Assembly: GCA_024408745.1 (NCBI GenBank)
Contig: JAKSUS010000087.1
Coordinates: 1-5,299, forward strand
From: Candidatus Gastranaerophilales bacterium
GTDB lineage: Bacteria > Cyanobacteriota > Vampirovibrionia > Gastranaerophilales > JAILCC01
Direction of reading: 5' to 3'
Length of the DNA stretch: 5,299 bases
Each line of letters starts with the position of its first letter. Within the stretch, counting starts at the first letter, position 1. The notes under the pieces are model-generated. The model was not told where the DNA came from, searched no databases, and saw only the letters and a list, made by a program, of their open reading frames with translations. This document shows positions 1 to 4,913 of this stretch, piece by piece. Made by a program: the position numbers and the translations under genes.

Positions 1-207
1 TTCAGCTTGTTCTTGCTTAGCCTTTTTTTCGGCATCTTGACCTAACTCAACATCAGAAATAGAGGCAGGGGGTTTAGAAAGTTCTTGTCCAACCTGAATT
101 TCAGCAGGTTTAACTGCTTCTGTTTCATTTTCTTCGTTTGCTTTAACAGGCTTATTTTCTACTGTGCTATTGAGTTTTTGTCTTACTCTTAAATCGTCAT
201 TAGCCAT
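1..207 (-). CDS. N-terminal part of an unrecognised charged, probably disordered protein (runs off the window)
   Basis: This minus-strand reading frame is open from an ATG at 207 to the window edge, giving 69 residues with no stop. The translation begins MANDDLRVRQKLNSTVEN and continues rich in Glu, Lys, Ala, Gln and Pro (segments such as ENETEAVKPAE and KKAKQEQAE). It has no hydrophobic segment, signal peptide or catalytic motif. The start is well supported: an AGGAA Shine-Dalgarno (TTCCT on the plus strand at 213-217) lies five bases before the ATG. The composition suggests a flexible cytoplasmic N-terminal tail, possibly ahead of a membrane or folded domain outside the window, but that is inference. 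It is transcribed divergently from the downstream symporter gene. I do not recognise the family and assign no function. Confidence 0.75.
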   Translation of the reverse strand, partial: MANDDLRVRQKLNSTVENKPVKANEENETEAVKPAEIQVGQELSKPPASISDVELGQDAEKKAKQEQAE

Positions 208-419
208 GACTATTCCTACACGTAACTACCTTACAAAATAGTTATCGGCAAATTTTCAATAAATCTTTAATTTTTCGAGAGATTTTTGAAGAAATATTAC
301 AAAATAAAGAAAACAATTAAAAACTTTAAAAAAACAGAGTCAGTTTAGCACCGTAAAATGCTATCAACAAGCCCGGCTACTGCTAAATATAGTTTAAATA
401 AAATTATAGAGGAATCTCG

Positions 420-449
420 TTGTAATTATGTAAGTAATAATCAGATAAT
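420..449 (+). promoter_or_regulatory. Possible sigma-70-type promoter for putP
   Basis: TTGTAA at 420-425 and GATAAT at 444-449 are separated by 18 bases. The -10 matches the consensus at five of six positions and the -35 at four of six. It lies about 120 bases before the symporter ATG, so a long leader would follow. The surroundings are so AT-rich that chance matches are likely. Confidence 0.3.
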
Positions 450-549
450 ATATTATACTTGGATAGACATTCCCACCAAAAAAAATCTAATGGAATTGCA
501 CTTGATATTAAAGATAAATGTTTGTTATTATTTGATTAAGATTTGTCAG
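439..549. repeat. Direct repeat, upstream copy (flanks putP)
   Basis: Two blocks of this region recur in the same order and orientation after the symporter gene. Block 439-456 matches 2118-2135 at 17 of 18 bases, and block 506-549 matches 2139-2182 at 41 of 44 bases. In this copy the blocks are separated by 49 bases, in the downstream copy by only 3, as if a segment had been lost or gained. No terminal inverted repeat or open frame marks it as a known mobile element. It runs to within 26 bases of the symporter ATG, so it forms part of that gene's leader. Confidence 0.75.
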
Positions 550-575
550 CTTCAGAGTTTTCAGAAAGAAACCAA

Positions 576-2069
576 ATGAACACAAGCATAATTACTGCAT
601 TTATATTATATTTTACGATTATTATCGGCATAGGTATTTATTATTGCAATAAACAAAAGAATATCAACGAATACTTTTTAGGCGGAAGAAACTTGAATTC
701 ATGGGTTACCGCTATGAGTGCACAGGCTTCCGACATGAGCGGTTGGCTCTTGATGGGACTTCCTGCAGCTGCATACATTTCGGGGTTATCTGTTTCTTGG
801 ATTGGTATCGGACTTGCATTCGGCACTTATTTAAACTGGAAAATTATCGCAGGCAGATTAAGAGTTTTTACTGATATCTTCGGTGATTCTATAACTATTC
901 CCCAATATTTGCAAAACCGATTTCTTGCAAATTCTTCTCTTATCAGAATTATTTGTGCAATTGTAATTTTTATATTTTTCTTAATTTATACCGCATCAGC
1001 ATTTAACGCGCAGGCAAAAGTTTTTCAGTATCTTTTTAACATTGATTATATAATATGCGTGACAGCAGGTGCACTAATAATTCTTACTTATACTTTTTTA
1101 GGCGGTTTCCTTGCGGTTTGCTGGACAGAACTTTTTCAGGGTTTGTTAATGTTTTTCGCACTTTTAATAATACCTGTTTTAGCTTGGAAAGCCACGCCCG
1201 ACATATCTTTAAATATGCTTGCTGCAATTAATAACGGCACGTACTTAAACCTTTTCAAATCTTCGACAGGTACGATTTCACTTATTGGAATAATTTCAAA
1301 TTTTGCGTGGGGGCTGGGATATTTGGGAATGCCGCACATTTTAGTACGTTTCATGGCAATACGTTCAGGCGATATGATTAAAAAATCGAGAATTATCGCT
1401 ATGACTTGGGTAATTCTGACATTATGTGCTGCACTTGCAATAGGGATAATCGGTTATGTTTATTTAAAATCTCAGGGAATAGTTTATAACAACCAACCCG
1501 AAGCAGAAATTATCTTTATCATCTCGGCAGTAAAGCTTGCACCGTTCGGACTGTTGGCAGGGGTATTATTGTCTGCGGTTCTTGCGGCAATTATGAGTAC
1601 GGCTGCTTCGCAACTTTTGGTAACGGCATCAACCTTGTCCAATGATTTTTATAAACTTTTAATCAGACCGACTGCAGGAAATAAGGAGCTAATGATAATA
1701 AGTCGAGTTGCGGTGCTATTAACTGTTATTGCTGCTTACTTTTTGGCGTTAAACCCTCAAAACTCCGTAATGAAACTTGTATCTTATGCGTGGTCCGGTT
1801 TTGGTGCATCATTTGGCCCCGTCATCTTACTTTCGCTATTTTGGAAACGTATGACACTCGCAGGGGGAATTTCGGGAATAATTTCCGGAGCAACTGTCGT
1901 TCTTTTATGGGAAAACATACCTGTTTTACAACAAACAGGAATATATTCAATTCTTCCTGCGTTTTTCGTCGCACTAATTGCTATAATTTTGGTTTCACTA
2001 ATGACAACCGAACCGCAGAGCGAAATTGAAGAAATGTTCGACAGAGCCGAAAAAGAATTAAATTCATAA
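576..2069 (+). CDS. putP: Na+/proline symporter, SSS family (PutP)
   Basis: This complete 497-residue inner-membrane protein imports L-proline using the sodium gradient. Length and sequence follow E. coli PutP (502 residues) from end to end. Visible landmarks are EYFLGGRNL (32-40), the Na+-site motif SAQASDMSGWLLMGLP (48-63, with D53 and S55 matching D55 and S57 of E. coli), Y138 in FFLIYTAS, GGFLAVCWTE (176-185), the ligand-site helix WGLGYLGMPHILVRFMA (W245, Y249, P253, matching W244, Y248, P252), and AAIMSTAASQL with S341 and T342 at the second half of the Na+ site. About 12-13 hydrophobic segments are present. I chose the ATG at 576 because its N-terminus aligns with the family; an in-frame TTG at 543 would add 11 polar residues and has no ribosome site. 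The Shine-Dalgarno is weak (GAAAG). No proline catabolic gene lies nearby, so uptake may serve nutrition or osmoprotection. Specificity for proline is inferred from homology. Confidence 0.95.
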   Translation: MNTSIITAFILYFTIIIGIGIYYCNKQKNINEYFLGGRNLNSWVTAMSAQASDMSGWLLMGLPAAAYISGLSVSWIGIGLAFGTYLNWKIIAGRLRVFTDIFGDSITIPQYLQNRFLANSSLIRIICAIVIFIFFLIYTASAFNAQAKVFQYLFNIDYIICVTAGALIILTYTFLGGFLAVCWTELFQGLLMFFALLIIPVLAWKATPDISLNMLAAINNGTYLNLFKSSTGTISLIGIISNFAWGLGYLGMPHILVRFMAIRSGDMIKKSRIIAMTWVILTLCAALAIGIIGYVYLKSQGIVYNNQPEAEIIFIISAVKLAPFGLLAGVLLSAVLAAIMSTAASQLLVTASTLSNDFYKLLIRPTAGNKELMIISRVAVLLTVIAAYFLALNPQNSVMKLVSYAWSGFGASFGPVILLSLFWKRMTLAGGISGIISGATVVLLWENIPVLQQTGIYSILPAFFVALIAIILVSLMTTEPQSEIEEMFDRAEKELNS

Positions 2070-2075
2070 CGTTGT

Positions 2076-2095
2076 AAAGATATTCTATTATCTTT
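2076..2095 (+). terminator. Weak hairpin after putP, possible terminator
   Basis: AAAGATA (2076-2082) pairs with TATCTTT (2089-2095) around a six-base loop, seven bases after the putP stop codon. The stem is almost all A-T, and only a short T-rich tract (TTTCTT) overlaps its 3' side. It is placed where a terminator is expected, but would be weak. Confidence 0.3.
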
Positions 2096-2117
2096 CTTAA
2101 CCATTATTTAATAATTA

Positions 2118-2182
2118 AATCAGACAATATATTATCAATATTAAAAATAAATGTTTGTTATTACTTGATTAGGATTTGTCAG
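2118..2182. repeat. Direct repeat, downstream copy (flanks putP)
   Basis: This is the second copy of the repeat found before putP: 2118-2135 matches 439-456 (17/18) and 2139-2182 matches 506-549 (41/44). It lies in the 161-base spacer between the convergent putP and 2231-3289 genes. The two matching blocks are nearly contiguous here. The high identity in non-coding DNA implies a fairly recent duplication or a repeat family. Confidence 0.75.
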
Positions 2183-2230
2183 ATTTCGAATTTTAAAAAG
2201 AGCTATCCGCTAAAAAGGAACAACGTTAGG

Positions 2231-3289
2231 TTATAAGTTATATTGTTTTAAAAATTCTTTATATCTTGGATTTAACCTAAAACCAAATATTATATCACTT
2301 GCAATAAAAGTTAATCGTGTGTTCAATGAAGTTTCTTTTTTCTTGGGATAATTACATTTTTTAAGAGCCTTTTTGCACTTATCAATAACCTCTCTACTTA
2401 TAGTTATTACTTCTTCTTGTTCACCTTTACTTAATTTATCTAAAAAATATGGTTGCAGTTTTGAATCGAGTAATAAAGAATACATATAATATGAAATATC
2501 TCCATTGTGTTTAGTCTTAAGCAAATCTGTTAGTACAGATGACAATAAAATGATTACGGGTGACACGTTTCTTTTAGTTAAATAATCGTTCATATCTATC
2601 ATATCTACCATATCTATTAAATTAAATTGTTTATTCTTTTTATCCAATAATAAATTATTCGGATTTATAAAATCTGTAAAATCAGATTTTTTATCAATAT
2701 ATAATAGTTGCTCCGCTAATTTATTATATGCGCTCTGTGGAAAATTTATTAATATTCTTAATTTTGATAAATATTCTTTGCTTGCGCTTTCTGTAACTTC
2801 ACCATGGTTTTTAATATAATCTATCAAACGCCAATAATTATTAACAGAATTTGGTATTCCGTTGAGTTTTTTCATGATAATTATATTATCGTTATTTGTT
2901 GCAATTGGTTGACCAAAATTATGTTTAGGTAATTGCATTTTGCATTGATGTATTTGAGGGATGGTGTCCGATGATTTATTATATAAATATCCTATCAAAT
3001 ACATATCCATTTGGGGAAAAATAAAAACTTTTTTTTCTTGCCCGCGATTAATTTCTTTTGTGGATTGTATAATATTTTTTACGGTATCTTCTAATACAGC
3101 ATTTGGATACTGCTTGGTGTATTTATTTACAAAGTCCCTATAGCTTATTGTTTCACGAGAATCATTTCGCTTAAAAGACACCGAAAACGTATTATCGCTG
3201 TTTAATTTTGTTACATTAAAATTAATTGAATTTTTATAATTCTGTACAGATAAAACTTTAGGTGTTATGTAGTTATTCGTAATGTTCAA
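2231..3289 (-). CDS. Hypothetical protein with a possible kinase-like catalytic signature
   Basis: I do not recognise this 352-residue, Asn/Lys-rich protein with certainty. No signal peptide or membrane helix is visible. The middle holds a pattern resembling the protein-kinase/aminoglycoside-phosphotransferase fold: a hydrophobic strand leading into IIIMKKLNGIPN (about 136-147, hinge-like), then DFINPNNLLLD (206-216, like a catalytic loop ending in a metal-binding Asn), then FNLIDMVD (222-229, like the DFG/IDxxD metal site). I cannot see a convincing glycine-rich loop or ATP-binding lysine, so it could be divergent, inactive or another fold. I chose the TTG at 3289 because AAAGG (complement at 3297-3301) lies seven bases upstream; an in-frame TTG at 3322 would add 11 residues but has no ribosome site. 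It lies 109 bases downstream of the nitroreductase gene on the same strand and may share its transcript. A 9-bp tandem repeat sits on the metal-site motif. Confidence 0.7.
   Translation of the reverse strand: MNITNNYITPKVLSVQNYKNSINFNVTKLNSDNTFSVSFKRNDSRETISYRDFVNKYTKQYPNAVLEDTVKNIIQSTKEINRGQEKKVFIFPQMDMYLIGYLYNKSSDTIPQIHQCKMQLPKHNFGQPIATNNDNIIIMKKLNGIPNSVNNYWRLIDYIKNHGEVTESASKEYLSKLRILINFPQSAYNKLAEQLLYIDKKSDFTDFINPNNLLLDKKNKQFNLIDMVDMIDMNDYLTKRNVSPVIILLSSVLTDLLKTKHNGDISYYMYSLLLDSKLQPYFLDKLSKGEQEEVITISREVIDKCKKALKKCNYPKKKETSLNTRLTFIASDIIFGFRLNPRYKEFLKQYNL
2591..2617 (-). repeat. Three in-frame 9-bp tandem units inside the 2231-3289 gene
   Basis: The plus-strand units CATATCTAT, CATATCTAC and CATATCTAT (2591-2599, 2600-2608, 2609-2617) follow without gaps. 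On the coding strand they read IDM-VDM-IDM, residues 225-233, immediately after FNL of the putative metal-binding motif. Being a multiple of three, gain or loss of a unit would keep the frame. Confidence 0.85.
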
Positions 3290-3398
3290 ATTTTCGCCTT
3301 TCTTAATTAATTGAAAATTCAAACAAAATTAAATTTGCTATGTGTACTTTATAAAATTGATTCTAAGATAATTTAATTGCATTCATATTTAAATTTTT

Positions 3399-3941
3399 CT
3401 ATTTAATTGTTAAAAACTCATCAACATTTACTCTGTCAGGTGCGTTTAAAGTTTGGTCATGATAACCTATGGCAATTAATGCAGAAACAGAATACTTATC
3501 ATCAATATTTAATTCTTTTTTAACTGCTTCTTCATTATACAAACCCATTATTACACTTCCAATTCCCATATCATTAGCGGCTAAGCAAAAAGTCTGTGCA
3601 GATAATCCTGCATCAAAAGATTGCCAATGTGAGCCTTTTGTTGAAGTAGGTGTTTTATCTTCATTATAACCTGCAATGTTGTTTATGGTTAGTTCTACTA
3701 TCAAGGTATTTGCGCTATCTATTATATTTTTATTCCATGTAAAACCATTCAGACAATCATTTGCAATTTTATCTTTTAAATCTTTATTTTTAACTGCTAT
3801 ATATCTTGTTGTTTGCGAATTTTTCCAAGATGGAGCAAAAGTAGTAAGTTCGGCAATTTTCTTAATTGTCTCATCTGATATTTCTTTATCGATAAATCTT
3901 CTTATACTTCTTCTTGTTAGAATGCAATCATTTGTTTCCAT
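3399..3941 (-). CDS. Nitroreductase-family FMN-dependent oxidoreductase
   Basis: This 180-residue cytoplasmic protein belongs to the nitroreductase superfamily, FMN enzymes that use NAD(P)H to reduce nitro compounds, quinones or other small substrates. The diagnostic parts are in order: RRSIR at 10-14 (FMN phosphate and ribityl contacts), APSWKNSQ at 36-43 (the PSxxNxQ motif), FDAGLSAQTFCLAANDMGIGS at 109-129 (core helix and glycine turn), and ALIAIGY at 154-160 near the C-terminus. The length is typical of the short, single-domain members, which usually act as homodimers. The start is secure: GAGGG (complement at 3949-3953) lies seven bases before the ATG. A good promoter precedes it at 3974-4002. 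It is divergent from the zinc-ribbon-like gene and upstream of the unknown 352-residue gene on the same strand. The true substrate cannot be read from the sequence, so no gene symbol is given. Confidence 0.92.
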   Translation of the reverse strand: METNDCILTRRSIRRFIDKEISDETIKKIAELTTFAPSWKNSQTTRYIAVKNKDLKDKIANDCLNGFTWNKNIIDSANTLIVELTINNIAGYNEDKTPTSTKGSHWQSFDAGLSAQTFCLAANDMGIGSVIMGLYNEEAVKKELNIDDKYSVSALIAIGYHDQTLNAPDRVNVDEFLTIK

Positions 3942-3973
3942 TTTTATGCCCTCGTATTTAGTTTAACCTGCTT

Positions 3974-4002
3974 ATTTTAACAAATATAATTACACTTTGC
4001 AA
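3974..4002 (-). promoter_or_regulatory. Sigma-70-type promoter for the nitroreductase gene
   Basis: On the minus strand, TTGCAA (3997-4002) and TAAAAT (3974-3979) are spaced by 17 bases and lie about 30 bases before the ribosome site of the gene starting at 3941. The -10 matches consensus at five of six positions, the -35 at four of six. An A/T-tract region beyond 4008 could act as an UP-like element. Confidence 0.5.
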
Positions 4003-4036
4003 TTAGCAAAAAAGTATTAAAAAATTATTAATAAAA

Positions 4037-4064
4037 TAGAAAATAAAAAATAACAGGTTATAAT
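4037..4064 (+). promoter_or_regulatory. Sigma-70-type promoter for the small four-cysteine protein
   Basis: A perfect TATAAT at 4059-4064 is preceded by TAGAAA at 4037-4042 with a 16-base spacer. A run of A/T tracts lies just upstream (about 4008-4052). Transcription would begin near 4071, leaving a short leader with the strong purine-rich ribosome site at 4088-4095. Confidence 0.55.
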
Positions 4065-4098
4065 GTAAGTATAGAATAGAGATTAGTGGGAGGGGTTT

Positions 4099-4443
4099 AT
4101 GAATACGGAAGAATATGTAAAACTTATATTTACGCATATGGTTTGTTCTTGTTGTGATGAACCTTTCACACCTGATTGTGTAGAAATTATCAGAGTTGAA
4201 GATAATGTTGCGGTAGTAAAAATTGTTTGCCAAAACTGTCATAAGAATTACGGTATTGCAGTTATCGGAATTGAAGATATTGAAAACGAAAATGTAATAG
4301 AAGATTATGTTCAAATACCTGATTTACCGCCGATTACAACTGATGATGTTATTGAAGCACATGATTTTATTGATAAATTAGGTTCAGACTGGGCAAAATA
4401 CATTCCTGATGAATTGAAAGAGTTACCGAAAGAAAACGAATAA
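4099..4443 (+). CDS. Small acidic protein with a putative CxxC...CxxC zinc ribbon
   Basis: This 114-residue protein has an N-terminal metal-site pattern, CSCC at 16-19 (C16-x2-C19, with C18 extra) and CQNC at 44-47, followed by HKNYGIAVIG. Between the knuckles lies a beta-rich stretch (VEIIRVEDNVAVVKIVC), as in zinc ribbons of the rubredoxin-like type. The C-terminal half is acidic and carries LPPITTDDVIEAHDFIDKLGSDWAKYIP (about 75-102), which looks like a conserved helical segment. I do not recognise a characterised family. A role in binding a nucleic acid or a protein partner would be inference only. Translation initiation should be strong: GGGAGGGG at 4088-4095 sits just before the ATG. 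It is a single-gene unit with its own promoter and a strong terminator. No signal peptide or membrane segment is present, so it is probably cytoplasmic. Confidence 0.85.
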   Translation: MNTEEYVKLIFTHMVCSCCDEPFTPDCVEIIRVEDNVAVVKIVCQNCHKNYGIAVIGIEDIENENVIEDYVQIPDLPPITTDDVIEAHDFIDKLGSDWAKYIPDELKELPKENE

Positions 4444-4484
4444 AATTATTATGCAAAAACAAAGGTTTTTGTTATAATAATTTT
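4442..4484. terminator. Long, nearly symmetric intrinsic terminator after the four-cysteine gene
   Basis: The outer arms AAAATTATTAT (4442-4452) and ATAATAATTTT (4474-4484) pair perfectly, and the inner arms CAAAAAC (4454-4460) and GTTTTTG (4465-4471) pair around the loop AAAG. A one-by-two internal loop separates them. The hairpin starts inside the stop codon. T tracts are present on both strands, so it could also stop transcription arriving from the right, although no minus-strand gene is seen there. Confidence 0.75.
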
Positions 4485-4488
4485 GTCG

Positions 4489-4520
4489 TTGAAAATTTTA
4501 TAAACTTATGTCGGTGTGAC
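4489..4520 (+). repeat. Exact 32-bp repeat of the tRNA-Leu 5' flank and 5' end (upstream copy)
   Basis: These 32 bases are identical to 4610-4641, 121 bases downstream. The repeat contains TTGAAAATTTTATAAAC, whose TATAAA could serve as a -10, followed by the first 11 bases of tRNA-Leu (GTCGGTGTGAC). Exact identity in non-coding DNA points to a recent tandem duplication or to gene conversion. Confidence 0.9.
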
Positions 4521-4573
4521 ACTCTGCCGAAAAAAACGATTGATAATCGTTTTTTGAGAGGGGTAGACGTGCA
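4510..4573 (+). pseudogene. Broken 5' fragment of tRNA-Leu interrupted by a palindrome
   Basis: Bases 4510-4520 equal the tRNA 5' end (4631-4641), and 4562-4573 (GGTAGACGTGCA) equal the tRNA D-loop to anticodon-stem stretch at 4647-4658. In the intact gene five bases separate these blocks; here 41 bases do, most of them a terminator-like palindrome. After 4573 the match ends. The following 4573-4603 forms another imperfect hairpin (AACTTTCATT / AATGAAGTT, one bulge) whose loop contains TTTGAG, as in the real anticodon loop, which may be coincidence. No T-arm or 3' acceptor strand follows, so it cannot be a functional tRNA. Confidence 0.75.
4531..4555. terminator. Perfect A/T-flanked palindrome inside the tRNA fragment, terminator-like
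   Basis: AAAAAACGATT (4531-4541) pairs perfectly with AATCGTTTTTT (4545-4555) around the loop GAT. Read as an intrinsic terminator, CGATT/AATCG is the core stem and the six T are the tail. CTCT (4522-4525) can pair with AGAG (4557-4560) as an outer extension. The symmetry allows it to work in both directions. Confidence 0.55.
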
Positions 4574-4609
4574 ACTTTCATTTTTTTGAGATAGAATGAA
4601 GTTAATTCT

Positions 4610-4641
4610 TTGAAAATTTTATAAACTTATGTCGGTGTGAC
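4610..4641 (+). repeat. Exact 32-bp repeat, copy belonging to the intact tRNA-Leu
   Basis: This is the partner of 4489-4520. It covers 21 bases of the 5' flank plus the first 11 bases of the mature tRNA. TATAAA at 4620-4625 is the best -10 candidate but ends only five bases before the tRNA, which would mean a leader of almost no length; no good -35 is visible at the expected distance, so the true promoter remains uncertain. Confidence 0.9.
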
Positions 4642-4711
4642 GGAATGGTAGACGTGCACGTTTGAGGGGCGTGTGGCTAACGCTGTGGGGGTTCAAGTCC
4701 CCCCACCGACA
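4631..4711 (+). tRNA. tRNA-Leu (anticodon GAG)
   Basis: A complete class II tRNA can be folded by hand. The acceptor GTCGGTG (4631-4637) pairs with CACCGAC (4704-4710), and A4711 is the discriminator, as expected for leucine. The D arm has a three-pair stem (4640-4642/4653-4655) and a loop with GG (4647-4648). The anticodon stem CACGT/GCGTG (4657-4661/4669-4673) encloses TTGAGGG, giving anticodon GAG at 4664-4666, which reads CUC and CUU. The 13-base variable arm (4674-4686) has a three-pair stem and the loop TAAC. The T arm is GGGGG-TTCAAGT-CCCCC (4687-4703). CCA is not encoded and must be added by nucleotidyltransferase. Fragments of the same tRNA lie on both sides. Confidence 0.96.
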
Positions 4712-4719
4712 TTTGAAAA
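4694..4719 (+). repeat. tRNA-Leu 3' end repeat (copy in the intact tRNA)
   Basis: This stretch, from the T-loop through the acceptor 3' strand into the 3' flank, matches 4896-4921 at 23 of 26 bases with no gaps, an offset of exactly 202 bases. A duplicated tRNA 3' end is the usual footprint of tRNA-targeting integrases, but a decayed tandem tRNA would leave the same trace. Confidence 0.7.
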
Positions 4720-4747
4720 GTTTGACTTTCGTCATAACTTTTTCAAA
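4712..4747 (+). terminator. Hairpin directly after tRNA-Leu, probable terminator
   Basis: TTTGAAAAGTT (4712-4722) pairs with AACTTTTTCAAA (4736-4747) with one bulged T, and TGAC (4723-4726) pairs with GTCA (4731-4734) around the loop TTTC, with one further bulged T at 4735. The five-T run lies in the 3' arm rather than after it. The hairpin may stop transcription or guide 3' processing of the tRNA. Confidence 0.55.
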
Positions 4748-4754
4748 TTGTATT

Positions 4755-4913
4755 GCAGGTAGGAAGAGAAGCCTATTTTGGGCTTCAGCGGATTTTGCGT
4801 AGGCTGACCGAAAGGAATGCCGAAGTAACAAAAGCAAAAGTGAACGTTAGCGAATGCGTAGTGAACGACTTGCTTTTGTGGAGCAAAAACCAAGACAATT
4901 CCCCCTACCGACA
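4755..4913 (+). ncRNA. Candidate structured RNA or tRNA-derived element of unknown family
   Basis: This 159-base stretch is visibly richer in G+C than its surroundings and holds no credible reading frame. Its ends can pair: GGTAGG (4758-4763) with CCTACC (4904-4909). Inside lie three hairpins: GAAGCC/GGCTTC (4768-4773/4781-4786); GGC...GCC (4802-4804/4819-4821) enclosing CC-GAAA-GG with a GNRA-type tetraloop; and CAAAAGCAA/TTGCTTTTG (4829-4837/4870-4878) with CGTT/AACG nested inside. The 3' end copies the tRNA-Leu acceptor strand, and the single change C to T at 4906 pairs with A4761, as if compensated. GCAGGTAGG at the 5' end loosely resembles the tRNA start GTCGGTGTG. It does not match SRP RNA, tmRNA, RNase P or 6S RNA as I know them. 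It may instead be a decayed tRNA copy or a miniature element. Confidence 0.3.

Larger units (their letters stand above)
208..575. other. AT-rich intergenic region between divergent genes
   Basis: These 368 bases separate the minus-strand gene starting at 207 from the symporter starting at 576. I see no convincing gene. An imperfect hairpin lies in the leader side of the minus-strand gene: arms 255-266 and 280-290 make eleven pairs with one bulged T and a 13-base loop; its role is unknown. The right part carries a possible plus-strand promoter (420-449) and one copy of a direct repeat (439-456 and 506-549) that recurs downstream of the symporter. A 73-codon open frame at 358-579 has no Shine-Dalgarno, an unremarkable sequence and overlaps the symporter start, so I treat it as chance. 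Confidence 0.6.

Noticed and set aside
543..575. TTG at 543 as the start of the symporter
   Set aside because: It adds 11 polar residues that do not fit the family N-terminus. The ATG at 576 gives a start that aligns with known PutP proteins.
358..579. 73-codon open frame upstream of putP
   Set aside because: It has no ribosome site, overlaps the putP start, runs through the direct repeat, and its translation shows no domain or composition typical of a real protein.
2067..2228. Inverted repeat TAACGTTGT (2067-2075) / ACAACGTTA (2220-2228) as ends of a small mobile element
   Set aside because: The match is only nine bases and six of them are the palindrome AACGTT. There is no target duplication, and the left end includes the putP stop codon. 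Chance is a sufficient explanation.
3290..3322. TTG at 3322 as the start of the 352-residue protein
   Set aside because: No Shine-Dalgarno precedes it, whereas the TTG at 3289 has AAAGG at seven bases. A start at 3322 is not excluded.
4003..4314. Minus-strand 103-codon open frame
   Set aside because: It is antisense to the four-cysteine gene and its promoter, with a low-complexity Phe/Tyr/Ile/Asn translation that mirrors AT-rich DNA.
4489..4610. T-box or other riboswitch leader before the tRNA
   Set aside because: No T-box sequence or known aptamer motif is visible, and no coding gene follows. The resemblance to tRNA is direct duplication, not a tRNA-binding leader.
4619..4837. Minus-strand 72-codon open frame across the tRNA
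   Set aside because: Its C-terminal half (WGDLNPHSVSHTPLKRARLPFRH) is the well-known false translation of the antisense strand of tRNA-Leu genes.
4755..4913. Signal recognition particle RNA
   Set aside because: GACC-GAAAGGAA superficially recalls the SRP helix 8 region, but the conserved asymmetric and symmetric loop sequence and the long single rod structure are missing.
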